Made by a program: the position numbers and the translations under genes. The notes beneath the pieces were generated by a model. The model was given only the letters and a program-made list of their open reading frames with translations. It did no database searches and had not been told where the DNA came from. Below are positions 1-8,134 of a stretch of DNA of 36,619 bases, piece by piece. How positions within the stretch are numbered: position 1 is the stretch's first letter; each line of letters starts with the position of its first letter. This DNA comes from Anaerolineae bacterium (GTDB taxonomy: Bacteria > Chloroflexota > Anaerolineae > Aggregatilineales > Phototrophicaceae): NCBI GenBank assembly GCA_013360465.1, contig JABWBO010000032.1, forward strand, positions 1 through 36,619, written 5' to 3'.

Positions 1-61
1 AGGCGATTTTGAGGTCCTGAGATGCGAATTTGACATCAGATGAAGAACCATGTACAGTGGG
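1..61 (+). other. probable leader-proximal flank of the CRISPR array
   Basis: These 61 bases precede the first repeat and contain no repeat at the expected 72-74 bp spacing, so the array starts at 62. They are more AT-rich than the repeats. Given the repeat orientation they should be the proximal part of the leader. No promoter can be identified in so short a piece, and the upstream part and any cas1/cas2 genes lie outside the window. Confidence 0.5.
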
Positions 62-1343
62 GTCAGGCGTCGGGCACGCCCCTTCGGGGGATTGAAACCG
101 TCCACCCGGACGCCGGCATCAGTACGAACGAAGTGTCAGGCGTCGGGCACGCCCCTTCGGGGGATTGAAACAATAAACCTCCGGCGGGGGTTTCCCGCAA
201 TAAGACTCGTCAGGCGTCGGGCACGCCCCTTCGGGGGATTGAAACAAATACACGTTAAGTTCCCTTTCGCTTCTTTGACTCGTCAGGCGTCGGGCACGCC
301 CCTTCGGGGGATTGAAACCTTCCATGAAGGCTTCGATTTCTTCGATATCGAGTGTCAGGCGTCGGGCACGCCCCTTCGGGGGATTGAAACTAGATACTTA
401 GCTGACTTGGCTAATCCAGCCCGAGTCAGGCGTCGGGCACGCCCCTTCGGGGGATTGAAACATTCAATGTACCGTACCACTCGTTAATTGATTCGCCGGG
501 TCAGGCGTCGGGCACGCCCCTTCGGGGGATTGAAACGTTCGACTTGGATTTGACCTCCGACAGAGAAAAAGAACCGTCAGGCGTCGGGCACGCCCCTTCG
601 GGGGATTGAAACGCAGAGCAGCAGCGCTCATAGCCACCCCATAATCCGGTCAGGCGTCGGGCACGCCCCTTCGGGGGATTGAAACCTACTGGCATTGGAA
701 TGTTCGCTGTCCTGTTGTGATGCCCGTCAGGCGTCGGGCACGCCCCTTCGGGGGATTGAAACACCGTATAGTCAATTGGGTAACAGGATGAGAAAGACGT
801 CAGGCGTCGGGCACGCCCCTTCGGGGGATTGAAACTTTTTGACGGGGGGTATCATCGCATCGCCAGCCTAGGTCAGGCGTCGGGCACGCCCCTTCGGGGG
901 ATTGAAACCAATCGAGAAGCCGGTAGACGCATTCCCCGCACACCATACGTCAGGCGTCGGGCACGCCCCTTCGGGGGATTGAAACACAATCACAGCAAAC
1001 AACAGCACCAACTTCTTGTTCATTTGTCAGGCGTCGGGCACGCCCCTTCGGGGGATTGAAACGATTCCATTGTCCAGCACAATAAGACCGTCGTCTCGTC
1101 AGGCGTCGGGCACGCCCCTTCGGGGGATTGAAACAAAAAGGGTCATTGGGCTTCAGCTTTTGGCTGTTGCGTCAGGCGTCGGGCACGCCCCTTCGGGGGA
1201 TTGAAACTCGGAAAAGGATCCGCACATCCTGATTTTTTCTGAGTCAGGCGTCGGGCACGCCCCTTCGGGGGATTGAAACAGAACTCGCTTGGCTGCTCCG
1301 AACCATTAACCGCGTGTCAGGCGTCGGGCACGCCCCTTCGGGG
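62..1343 (+). CRISPR. CRISPR array, 17 full 37-bp repeats plus a truncated terminal repeat
   Basis: Seventeen repeats that appear identical start at 62, 135, 209, 282, 354, 425, 500, 576, 649, 726, 799, 872, 949, 1026, 1098, 1171 and 1243. The eighteenth (1316-1343) keeps only its first 28 bases. Each begins GTCAGGCGTCGGGCACG and ends GGGGGATTGAAAC. Spacers are 34-40 bp and all differ. The repeat contains CCCC-TTCG-GGGG, which in RNA is a short stem closed by a stable UUCG tetraloop. The ATTGAAAC end gives the usual 8-nt crRNA 5' handle, so I read transcription as left to right with the leader at or beyond 1-61. The truncated repeat at the right end fits the trailer end. No cas genes are in the window, so the subtype cannot be set; repeats with this 3' end occur in several type I and type III systems. 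Confidence 0.98.
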
Positions 1344-1731
1344 TAGTTGGGTGAGATTATCTCCACACAGAAGGGGCAGGCGGGATAGAATATGAAGTAT
1401 GCGAAACACCCCACCCCACCCGACCCTCACTGGACACTTTGGCGTGTGTGAACGCAGAGTGCAAGGGCTATGCACAGCCAGGGCTGAACAACCGGATGGT
1501 GCGCACCCGGAGACCAAGCTGGCGCTCGGTTGGTGGGCGCTGACCATCTACAACTGGGTACGCATCCATAGCGCGCTGCGGTTGCGTCTGCCCCCTGCTG
1601 AGGGTAAAAAAAGCGTCCTCAGCGCACTCCGGCGATGGCGGTCGGTCAGACCGACCGCATTTACTCCCTCCGCGACCTGCCGCTCACTCCCTTGTATCTC
1701 CCCCCCTTGCGGAGATAATCTCACTGAACTA
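1344..1731 (+). mobile_element. decayed insertion-sequence remnant, copy A, with terminal inverted repeats
   Basis: The stretch is bounded by imperfect 21-bp inverted repeats: left 1344-1364 (TAGTTGGGTGAGATTATCTC plus C) and right 1711-1731, whose complement begins TAGTTCAGTGAGATTATC; two positions differ. Inside, plus-strand codons keep transposase-like fragments: WWALTIYNWVRIHSALRLRL around 1530-1590 and, after a frameshift, TPAMAVGQTDRIYSLRDL around 1625-1680. These resemble the C-terminus of an IS1-like DDE transposase. The N-terminal half is missing and the frame is broken, so it cannot move by itself. A related remnant in the opposite orientation lies at about 16531-16755. It begins inside the last CRISPR repeat and ends 8 bp from the rhaM stop codon. 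No target-site duplication is visible. Confidence 0.8.
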
Positions 1732-1739
1732 CCACCGCA

Positions 1740-2060
1740 TCAGTCGGTGTGGAAGACTTCTTCCAGCGTGATCATGCTCTGATCTGGGCGACCGCTGATG
1801 GCTTCAAAGTACGGACCCATGAACTCCTGCCACTGGAGGTTGATCGCTTCCTGAGCCATGCCATCCAGCGAAGCAACGAAGCTCTCCTCGGCCTCGAAGT
1901 AACCGAACAGCAGTCCGTCATCGCGCATGAACAGGCTGTAATTGCGCCAGCCCGTCCGCCGCAGCGCCGCCAGCATCTCCGGCCACACCGCTTCATGATG
2001 CCGCTTGTACTCGTCGATTCGGTCTTTCTTCACCTGAAGCAAGAATCCGACACGCTGCAT
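1740..2060 (-). CDS. rhaM: L-rhamnose mutarotase
   Basis: A 106-residue protein, the usual length for the L-rhamnose mutarotase family (RhaM/RhaU), which interconverts the alpha and beta anomers of L-rhamnose in the cytoplasm. The N-terminal pattern around residues 17-28 (EYKRHHEAVWPE) lines up with E. coli RhaM and places the catalytic histidine at H22; NYSLFM near residue 40 and the C-terminal LEEVF also match. A Shine-Dalgarno-like AGGAGAG lies about 7 nt upstream of the ATG. It is the last gene of the minus-strand transport operon, 15 nt after the isomerase gene. A rhamnose mutarotase beside a two-permease ABC importer matches the rhizobial rhaSTPQU arrangement and is the best evidence that the substrate is rhamnose or a related deoxy sugar. 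Confidence 0.92.
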   Translation of the reverse strand: MQRVGFLLQVKKDRIDEYKRHHEAVWPEMLAALRRTGWRNYSLFMRDDGLLFGYFEAEESFVASLDGMAQEAINLQWQEFMGPYFEAISGRPDQSMITLEEVFHTD

Positions 2061-2075
2061 GGCTGCTCTCTCCTG

Positions 2076-3527
2076 TCAATTGACCACCGCTAAATCAATG
2101 TTGAGCAGGCGCGCCAGCTTGCGAATCCGCGCCAGTTGATGCCCGATGCCGAGCGCGACATGATGGGTCGGGCCATGTTCGCACCAGCGATTCATGAAGG
2201 TCGCCGGATCTAGGTCGAACTTGAGGCGCGAGTTGGTATTGCCGATCTGCATGGTGTCACCGGGGATCGACTCGCCCTCCGCCGCCAGCATTTTCAGATT
2301 CCCTTCGGCAGTCTGCGTCAGGCAGAGGAGGGTGATCGGACCCAGCCTGACCTTCATCTCGACCGATAACCCATAGCCGCGCTTGCCGTGATACAGCCCC
2401 AGCCCGCGCAGCACAGGTTTCCCTTCGGCGATGGCGATGTGTCCGGGACCATCATGCCCCATCAGGATGAACTCCTCGTTGAAGTCGAGGGCGTAGAATT
2501 CGGTGTAGGATCCGCCGGCATTCAGGCGATCCATGATGAGCATAGCCACGCACGTCTTCAGATCGCCCTCGCCCGACGCCGGAATGCCGCGTGCCGTGAG
2601 CAGCGAATTGCCGACGATCAGGCTCGCGCCGAGTTCTTCATTGGCGTTGGCGTCCAGTCCGCGATAGTAGTAGGTCAGGCCGTTGAGGTGGAAATCGGCG
2701 ACCAGCTTGTCCAGCCCGACCGCCACCCGAGCCGACCAGCGCAGCGCCTCCGGGGTGACATCCTGCGAGATGCGGTCACGTCCCCGCCCGACCACATCGA
2801 AGACGCCCTGGATCTCCGCGATCTTAGCGTCGATTTCGGTCTCGCCGGCGGCGGCGACGCGGGTATGCAAATCGTCCATTTCCAGGACTTCGATGTGCGC
2901 GCCAAGCTGCGCGTGGTGCATAGTGAAGTCGGAATACATGTCCAGCATCCCCGGATAGGTGTGCCCCAGGAAACCAATGCGGCTGTACGACAATTCGCGC
3001 AGCACGCTGGCAGCATCGACCCATTCGCCGATCTCACGCCAGGCTCGCTCGTGATAGTGCATGGCGTGTCCTTCGCTGGGATGCAGCAGTCCGGTCACCA
3101 CATTGAACTGCACCCGGCTGCGGGCAAATGCGTTGGCGATCTCCGGCACGCAGCAGGCGCAGCAGTTTGCCAGCCACTCCGCCGTATCGGTATCGAGGTA
3201 GTTCAGGGCGGGCGTGGGCTGCAAGTTGAGGATCAGCACCGGGGCCTTGCGCCGCTGGACGGCAGGCAGCACCTGCGACGAGGTGGCATAGGTGCCGACA
3301 TAGCACACTATCAGATCGACATTGTGGCTGGCGAAAAGATCGCCGGCCTGCTGTGCGCCGGGCGCGCTGTCCATCAGTCCCGCCGAAATCACGTCTGCGC
3401 CCATCGCCGTCAGGCGCGTTTCGACGTCCCGCTGATACCCTTCGAGGCGTTCCTTCAGTCCGTCGAACTGCGACCAGTACGCCGCCAGTCCGATCCCGAA
3501 TACGCCAACTTTCGCTTTGATGGTCAT
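2076..3527 (-). CDS. L-fucose/L-arabinose isomerase-family sugar isomerase
   Basis: A 483-residue protein of the AraA/FucI-type ketol isomerase superfamily, which interconverts aldoses and ketoses with a divalent metal, usually manganese. The N-terminus has Rossmann-like strands (KVGVFGIGLAAYW). Candidate metal ligands are E320 (ASGEGD), D348 (LDFNEE) and H455/H456 (GPTHHVALG), following the Glu-Asp-His pattern of fucose isomerase. It is not related to the TIM-barrel rhamnose isomerase RhaA, so if the substrate is rhamnose this would be a substitute enzyme. It starts 3 nt after the SGNH hydrolase gene ends and precedes rhaM, so it is cotranscribed with the importer. L-arabinose, L-fucose or L-rhamnose are all possible substrates; the family call is firm, the substrate is not. 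Confidence 0.85.
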   Translation of the reverse strand: MTIKAKVGVFGIGLAAYWSQFDGLKERLEGYQRDVETRLTAMGADVISAGLMDSAPGAQQAGDLFASHNVDLIVCYVGTYATSSQVLPAVQRRKAPVLILNLQPTPALNYLDTDTAEWLANCCACCVPEIANAFARSRVQFNVVTGLLHPSEGHAMHYHERAWREIGEWVDAASVLRELSYSRIGFLGHTYPGMLDMYSDFTMHHAQLGAHIEVLEMDDLHTRVAAAGETEIDAKIAEIQGVFDVVGRGRDRISQDVTPEALRWSARVAVGLDKLVADFHLNGLTYYYRGLDANANEELGASLIVGNSLLTARGIPASGEGDLKTCVAMLIMDRLNAGGSYTEFYALDFNEEFILMGHDGPGHIAIAEGKPVLRGLGLYHGKRGYGLSVEMKVRLGPITLLCLTQTAEGNLKMLAAEGESIPGDTMQIGNTNSRLKFDLDPATFMNRWCEHGPTHHVALGIGHQLARIRKLARLLNIDLAVVN

Positions 3528-3530
3528 GGA

Positions 3531-4370
3531 CTATCCTTGTGAGTAATGACTGGACAGGCGATCGAGCAGATGAGCGACAAGGCGCGCATGACCGTCTGCG
3601 TTCGGGTGCAGCCCATCCGGGCAGTAGAGGGCTGCATCGGGCTGCGCATCGAAAAGCTGAAAGGCATCCACGCCGATCACCTGCGCCCGATCGGCGGTGG
3701 ACAGCGCGACTTGGGCGTACTGGCGCAGCACGGCATTGCTCCAGGTCAGGCGCATGGCGCTGATGTCGGGGTGGGCGTTGACAAGGGGTTCGATGACGGG
3801 CGTCGGCGTCAGCACCAGCACCCGCGCGCGGGTGTGCCGCTGAAACGCCCCGATGATGCGCGCGAGATTGTGCGCATACTCCCCCAAGCTCACGAGGGTC
3901 TGCCCCAGCGCGCCATCGAACTGTTTGCAGTCGTTCACGCCGTACTTGATCAGCACGAGGTCGGGCTGGACGCTAAGGAATTGGGTGTAGGTCAGCTCGA
4001 CGCCGTGCGTTGAGGTGTAGCCGGAATAGCCGCGATTCACTACCTCGACCCCGTGCGGTGCGAGCAGGTGGCGCAGCAGGTGCGCGTAACCGCGGCGGTA
4101 GGCGGTGATTGAGTCGCCAATGCACAGCACGCGCTGTCCCGGTGACAGCAGCGCGCGCAGCGCCGTGACACCAGCATGGGCGTGCAAGGGCTGCACTGTG
4201 TGCGCCAGTTCCGCATCGATAGCTGCCTGATAGTCCGTCAGCGCGGCGCTCTCGACGCCGTACATCAGCGCCGCCGCCGCATCAGGAATCGCCAATCCGA
4301 GCGCCGACGCCACCGCGTGGACGTTGAAATCGATCAGCAAGCGCGTCGCATCGGAGAGATGCGCCGTCAT
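3531..4370 (-). CDS. SGNH/GDSL-family hydrolase (probable carbohydrate esterase)
   Basis: 279 residues with the four SGNH blocks in order: GDSIT with nucleophile S87, the glycine block NRGYSG near 112-117, YGVND with N146, and PDGLHP with D252 and H255. Members remove acetyl or other acyl groups from sugars, lipids or polysaccharides. The first 80 residues are an extra segment before the catalytic fold. There is no signal peptide, so it should act in the cytoplasm on an imported ester. Its ATG overlaps the stop codon of the preceding permease gene in an ATGA arrangement, indicating translational coupling to the transporter. A role deacetylating an imported sugar is inferred from context; the true ester is unknown. 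Confidence 0.85.
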   Translation of the reverse strand: MTAHLSDATRLLIDFNVHAVASALGLAIPDAAAALMYGVESAALTDYQAAIDAELAHTVQPLHAHAGVTALRALLSPGQRVLCIGDSITAYRRGYAHLLRHLLAPHGVEVVNRGYSGYTSTHGVELTYTQFLSVQPDLVLIKYGVNDCKQFDGALGQTLVSLGEYAHNLARIIGAFQRHTRARVLVLTPTPVIEPLVNAHPDISAMRLTWSNAVLRQYAQVALSTADRAQVIGVDAFQLFDAQPDAALYCPDGLHPNADGHARLVAHLLDRLSSHYSQG

Positions 4371-5410
4371 GACTGGCTTCCCTCCGCTGGTGATACCCGC
4401 GCCACCTCCGGGACGAGGCGGCTGGAACGCAGGAAGCGCATGATATTGAAATTGCGCTGCCGGATCTGATCCAGCCCGACCGCCAGCAGCAGCACCAGCC
4501 CCAGCGCGATATTCTGCGCATCGGTCGAGGTGCTGAGCAGCTTCATCCCGTTCATCAGCGCCGAGAGGATGAGTACGCCGAGCATCGTCCCGATCAGCGT
4601 GCCTTTGCCGCCCGCCAGACTGATCCCGCCCAGCACTGCAGCGGTGATCACCGTCAGCTCCATGCCCGTCGCCGCGCGCGGGTCAGCGGCATACAGCCGG
4701 GAGGTGAGCAGCACACACGCCACCCCGGCGCTCAGCCCGGACAGCATGTAGGCGATCATGCGGTAACGGCGCACCGCCAGTCCCGCCAGATTGCTCGCCT
4801 GATAGTTGCCGCCGATCGCGTACATCGCCCGACCGTAAGGCGTGAACTGCATCACCAGCAGAGCCAGTACGAACAGCGCCAGCATGACGGCGACCGGCGT
4901 ATCCAACCCCAGCACCCGTCCCTCACCGAACTGGGTGAAGAGGGTGTAGGCGTCGGTCTGCGTGCCCTGTAAGTCGAAGACCGGGATGGTCAGCCCGTCA
5001 GCAAGGACGAAGGCGACACCGCGCGCGATCGACAGCATACCGAGCGTGGTGATCAGCGGGTTGATGCCGACATAGGTCACCAGGAAGCCGTTGATCAGTC
5101 CGACCAACCCGCACACCAGGATTGCCGCCCCCGCCGCCGGCAGGATGCCCCACGCTTCCTGGTACACCCCGACGATCACCCCACCCAGCGCCAGCGTCGA
5201 GCCAATCGACAGATCCAGCCCACCACCGATCATCAGCATGGTAGTGAAGATGGCCAGGATGCCCACCGTCGTGATGTCCAGCAGGGTATTTTCCAGATTC
5301 CGTGTGGTGAAGAATACGGGTGACGCCGCGCTCATGACGACGACGATGATCACCAGCATGACGACCAGGCTGGCGATCTCCTGCACGCTGCGCATCTGCA
5401 CCGACCTCAT
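4367..5410 (-). CDS. sugar ABC transporter permease (RbsC/AraH type), second permease
   Basis: A 347-residue polytopic membrane protein with roughly eight to ten hydrophobic segments, of the carbohydrate-uptake family 2 permeases (RbsC, XylH, RhaP/RhaQ). Typical motifs are GGGLDLSIGSTLAL near residues 63-76, YVGINPLITTLGMLSI, YAIGGNYQASNLAGLAVRR and ITAAVLGGISLAGGKGT. It overlaps the ATPase gene upstream and the SGNH gene downstream by 4 nt each (ATGA). It is clearly a paralogue of the permease at 6921-7934, so the importer probably has a heterodimeric membrane channel, as in the rhizobial RhaPQ and the LsrCD systems. The N-terminal MRSVQMRSVQ is a short duplicated hexad (MRSVQ twice), and the second methionine is an alternative start. 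Confidence 0.92.
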   Translation of the reverse strand: MRSVQMRSVQEIASLVVMLVIIVVVMSAASPVFFTTRNLENTLLDITTVGILAIFTTMLMIGGGLDLSIGSTLALGGVIVGVYQEAWGILPAAGAAILVCGLVGLINGFLVTYVGINPLITTLGMLSIARGVAFVLADGLTIPVFDLQGTQTDAYTLFTQFGEGRVLGLDTPVAVMLALFVLALLVMQFTPYGRAMYAIGGNYQASNLAGLAVRRYRMIAYMLSGLSAGVACVLLTSRLYAADPRAATGMELTVITAAVLGGISLAGGKGTLIGTMLGVLILSALMNGMKLLSTSTDAQNIALGLVLLLAVGLDQIRQRNFNIMRFLRSSRLVPEVARVSPAEGSQS

Positions 5411-6924
5411 GATTGTCCTCCTGCCGCAGCGTGCAGCAGCTTTTCCTGAGTGGCGTCGGACTGGGAGAATTCTCCGGTCAGCCGCCCTTTGTAAATGGTC
5501 AGGATGCGGTGGCTGACCGAAAGCACTTCCTCGATATCCGATGAGACCATGAGGATGGCAAGCCCTTGCGCGGCCAGCGCTTCCAGTTGATCGTAGATGT
5601 CGGATCGTGCCCCCACATCGACGCCCCAGGTCGGCTCGTTGAGCAGCAGCACCCGCACATTCGCCTCCAGCCAGCGCGCCAGCACCACCTTTTGCTGATT
5701 GCCCCCACTGAGATAGCGCGTGTGCGTCTCAATGCCGCCCGCCATACGGATACCGAGCTGATCCACCCAATTGCGGCTGTGCTGCATCTCCAGCCCGCGC
5801 TGGAATGCGCCGAAGCGGGTGAGGACACGCCAGTTGGAGAGCGTGATATTCTTGCGCACGCTCATGTCCAGCACCAGACCGTTGACCTTGCGGTCGAGCG
5901 GGACAAAGCCGATCCCGGCGCGCTGACCGTCCTGCGGTGAGGCGATGCGCGCGGGCGTGCCATCGACCAGGATCGTCCCGCTGTCGGACTTGATCGCGCC
6001 GAAGATCGCCTGAGTCAGCAGGGTATGCCCGGCCCCCAGCAGGCCGAACAGTCCGACGATCTCCCCCGCCCGCACCTGCAGATCGATGGTGTTGAAGGCC
6101 CCTGCTTTGCTCAGCCCGCGCACTTCCAGCGCCACCGCGCCGGGGGTGATCGCCTCGGACTGCGCCCGCACCTCGGCGCGATCCTCAATGCTGCGCCCAA
6201 CCATCATCTGCACGAGGGACTGATGCGTCACCTCGGCGCGCGGATTCGTTCCGACATGTTTGCCGTCACGCAGCACGGTGATGCGCCCGGCGATCTCGAA
6301 CACCTCATCCAGACGGTGCGAGATGTATATGATCCCGACGCCGCGCGCCTGCAAGCCCCGGATGATGCCGAATAAGCGCTGCACCTCCGGCGGGGTGAGG
6401 GCGGCGGTCGGCTCATCCATGACGATGATGCGGGCTTGACGGCTGAGCGCCTTGACGATCTCGATGATCTCACGCTCGACCACGCTCAGATCGCGCATCT
6501 TCGTGGTGGGGGCAATATCCACGTTCAGCAGCGCCAGGGCTTCATGCGCCTGGCGGTTCATCTGCTGCCAGTCGATCAGCCAGTTGAGCGCGCCGCCCCG
6601 CCGCGGCAGCGCGCCGAGCAGCAGATTTTCTGCCACAGACAGCTCTGGCGCGTAATGCAATTCCTGATAGATCATGCGGATGCCGAGATTTTCCGCGTCA
6701 CGCGGCGCGTCAATGTTCACGGGCTGGCCGTCGATGAGGATCTCGCCGCCGTCACGTCGGTAATCGCCGTTGAGGATCTTGATCAGCGTCGATTTGCCTG
6801 CGCCGTTCTCGCCGAGCAGCGCCAGCGTCTCACCCGCGAACAGATCGATCGATACATCGTCCAGCACCTTGACGCCGTAAAAGCTCTTTACAATATGCTG
6901 CATCGTCAACAGAGGCGCTGTCAT
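5407..6924 (-). CDS. sugar ABC transporter ATP-binding protein (RbsA/RhaT type)
   Basis: 505 residues with two fused nucleotide-binding domains, the standard length for RbsA, XylG, MglA and RhaT. The first domain has a canonical Walker A (GENGAGKST, residues 38-46), a signature-like LSVVEREIIEIVKAL and Walker B with MDEPTAAL. The second has a degenerate Walker A (GLLGAGHTLL, as is normal in this family), a good signature LSGGNQQKVVLARWL, and NEPTWGVDVGA, where the Walker B aspartate usually seen before EPT is asparagine. The second site is therefore probably weak or inactive for hydrolysis. It overlaps both flanking permease genes by 4 nt. It energises uptake of the sugar delivered by the binding protein at 8135-9151. 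Confidence 0.93.
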   Translation of the reverse strand: MTAPLLTMQHIVKSFYGVKVLDDVSIDLFAGETLALLGENGAGKSTLIKILNGDYRRDGGEILIDGQPVNIDAPRDAENLGIRMIYQELHYAPELSVAENLLLGALPRRGGALNWLIDWQQMNRQAHEALALLNVDIAPTTKMRDLSVVEREIIEIVKALSRQARIIVMDEPTAALTPPEVQRLFGIIRGLQARGVGIIYISHRLDEVFEIAGRITVLRDGKHVGTNPRAEVTHQSLVQMMVGRSIEDRAEVRAQSEAITPGAVALEVRGLSKAGAFNTIDLQVRAGEIVGLFGLLGAGHTLLTQAIFGAIKSDSGTILVDGTPARIASPQDGQRAGIGFVPLDRKVNGLVLDMSVRKNITLSNWRVLTRFGAFQRGLEMQHSRNWVDQLGIRMAGGIETHTRYLSGGNQQKVVLARWLEANVRVLLLNEPTWGVDVGARSDIYDQLEALAAQGLAILMVSSDIEEVLSVSHRILTIYKGRLTGEFSQSDATQEKLLHAAAGGQS

Positions 6925-7934
6925 GATCGATCTTTCACCGCAGCGGCCAGCTTCTGGCGAATCTGGTCAAAGCCGACCGCCAGCAGCAGCACCGACCCGC
7001 TGACCACATCCTGATAAAACGACGATACCCGCGTCTGCACCAAGCCGTTGTCCAACACACGCAGGATGAACACGCCGACGAGCGTTCCGATCAGCGTCCC
7101 CTTCCCGCCACTCAGACTGGTGCCGCCCAGCACGACCGCCGCGATCACCGTGAATTCCAGTCCGACAGCGGCGCGCGGCGCGCTGGAGGCAAGCTGGGAG
7201 GCGATGACGATCCCGGCCAGCCCGGACAGTAACCCGGAGAGGGTGTAGACGATGAGCAGGTGACGGCGCACGGCGATCCCGGCCAGGCGGCTGGCTTCGG
7301 CGCTCCCGCCGATGGCGTACAGGTTGCGCCCGAACTGGGTGAAGTGCATCACCACAAATGCAGCGGCGAACAGCGCAATCATGAGCAGCAGCGAGGCGGG
7401 AATACCCACCACGTCCCCACGCCCCAGAAACTGAAATGCCGGGTTCGAAAGCTGATTGGTCTGGCCACTGCTCAACACGAAGGCCAGCCCGCGCACGATT
7501 GAGAACGAAGCCAGCGTGGTGATCAGCGGGTTGATGCGCATAACCGCGACGAAGAACCCGTTGATGAACCCGACCAGCACACATGCTCCCAGTCCGATGA
7601 CTGTCGCCAGCCCCAGCGGGACATCGGCTTGCAACCACAGGATACTCGTCACCACGCCGGAGAGCGCCGCGACCGAACCAACCGAGAGATCGACCCCGCC
7701 GCTGATCAACACCATCGTCATGCCGATCGAGACGATGCCGACCACGCCAAGCGTGCGTCCGACATTCAGGAAATTGTCCAGGGTGAGGAAGAAATCGGAC
7801 TGCGACGCAAATATAAGACAGATGAGGATGAAAGTGGCGAACAGGTTGAGCGTCGTCAGCCGTTCCCCTTTCAGCAGCGCAGCCAACCGCAGCGGCTGGG
7901 AGCGCGACCGTTCGGCGGCCACTGTGGTATTCAT
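6921..7934 (-). CDS. sugar ABC transporter permease (RbsC type), first permease
   Basis: A 337-residue polytopic membrane protein of the RbsC/RhaP family. It has SGGVDLSVGSVAALSG near residues 80-95, MRINPLITTLASFSI, YAIGGSAEASRLAGIAVRR and IAAVVLGGTSLSGGKGTLIG, the same ordered motifs as the second permease downstream. The first 30 or so residues are cytoplasmic and basic before the first membrane segment. Its gene is the first after the binding-protein gene, separated by 200 nt that hold a strong hairpin, and its last codon overlaps the ATPase start (ATGA). Two different permeases beside one ATPase indicate a heterodimeric channel. Confidence 0.93.
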   Translation of the reverse strand: MNTTVAAERSRSQPLRLAALLKGERLTTLNLFATFILICLIFASQSDFFLTLDNFLNVGRTLGVVGIVSIGMTMVLISGGVDLSVGSVAALSGVVTSILWLQADVPLGLATVIGLGACVLVGFINGFFVAVMRINPLITTLASFSIVRGLAFVLSSGQTNQLSNPAFQFLGRGDVVGIPASLLLMIALFAAAFVVMHFTQFGRNLYAIGGSAEASRLAGIAVRRHLLIVYTLSGLLSGLAGIVIASQLASSAPRAAVGLEFTVIAAVVLGGTSLSGGKGTLIGTLVGVFILRVLDNGLVQTRVSSFYQDVVSGSVLLLAVGFDQIRQKLAAAVKDRS

Positions 7935-8077
7935 AAGCGTAATATCCCTCTAAAAATGCGTTGCCAGTATTCCGCCAGAAGGGGCAGTCTGCTTCGAGGA
8001 TCCAGCCTTGCCCCTGCGACACCAGACCGCGATGACATGCTGGCAGGCTTCATAATTGGTTTGCACGCACTGATAAG

Positions 8078-8104
8078 CGGGGCGCTGAGTTGCTCAGCGC
8101 CCCG
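8078..8104 (-). terminator. strong hairpin between binding-protein and permease genes
   Basis: A perfect 12-bp stem (arms 8078-8089 and 8093-8104, core GGGGCGCTGAG) with a 3-nt loop lies 31-57 nt downstream of the binding-protein stop codon in the direction of transcription. No run of U follows, so it is not a classical intrinsic terminator. In comparable importers such hairpins protect the 3' end of the binding-protein message or cause partial termination, so that more binding protein than permease is made. That role is inferred. The rest of the 200-nt gap (7935-8134) has no convincing reading frame. Confidence 0.6.
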
Positions 8105-8134
8105 CCCCCCTGCACACAGGTCAGTCAGCAGGCG

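Noticed and set aside
50-1204. Open reading frames across the CRISPR array encoding repeated RQASGTPLRGIET or RRRARPFGGLK units
   Set aside because: The repeats are the 37-bp CRISPR repeats read in frame; spacers give unrelated sequence and frames shift with spacer length, so these are not proteins.
1399-1782. 127-residue frame over IS copy A as an intact gene
   Set aside because: Only the C-terminal transposase motifs are recognisable and they fall in two frames; it is a broken remnant, not a gene.
2388-3542. 384-residue plus-strand frame opposite the isomerase
   Set aside because: It lies entirely antisense to a well-supported enzyme gene, and its composition is that of a codon shadow in GC-rich DNA.
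6967-8022. 351-residue minus frame overlapping the first permease
   Set aside because: It is a frameshifted reading of the permease coding sequence and shows no membrane-protein pattern.
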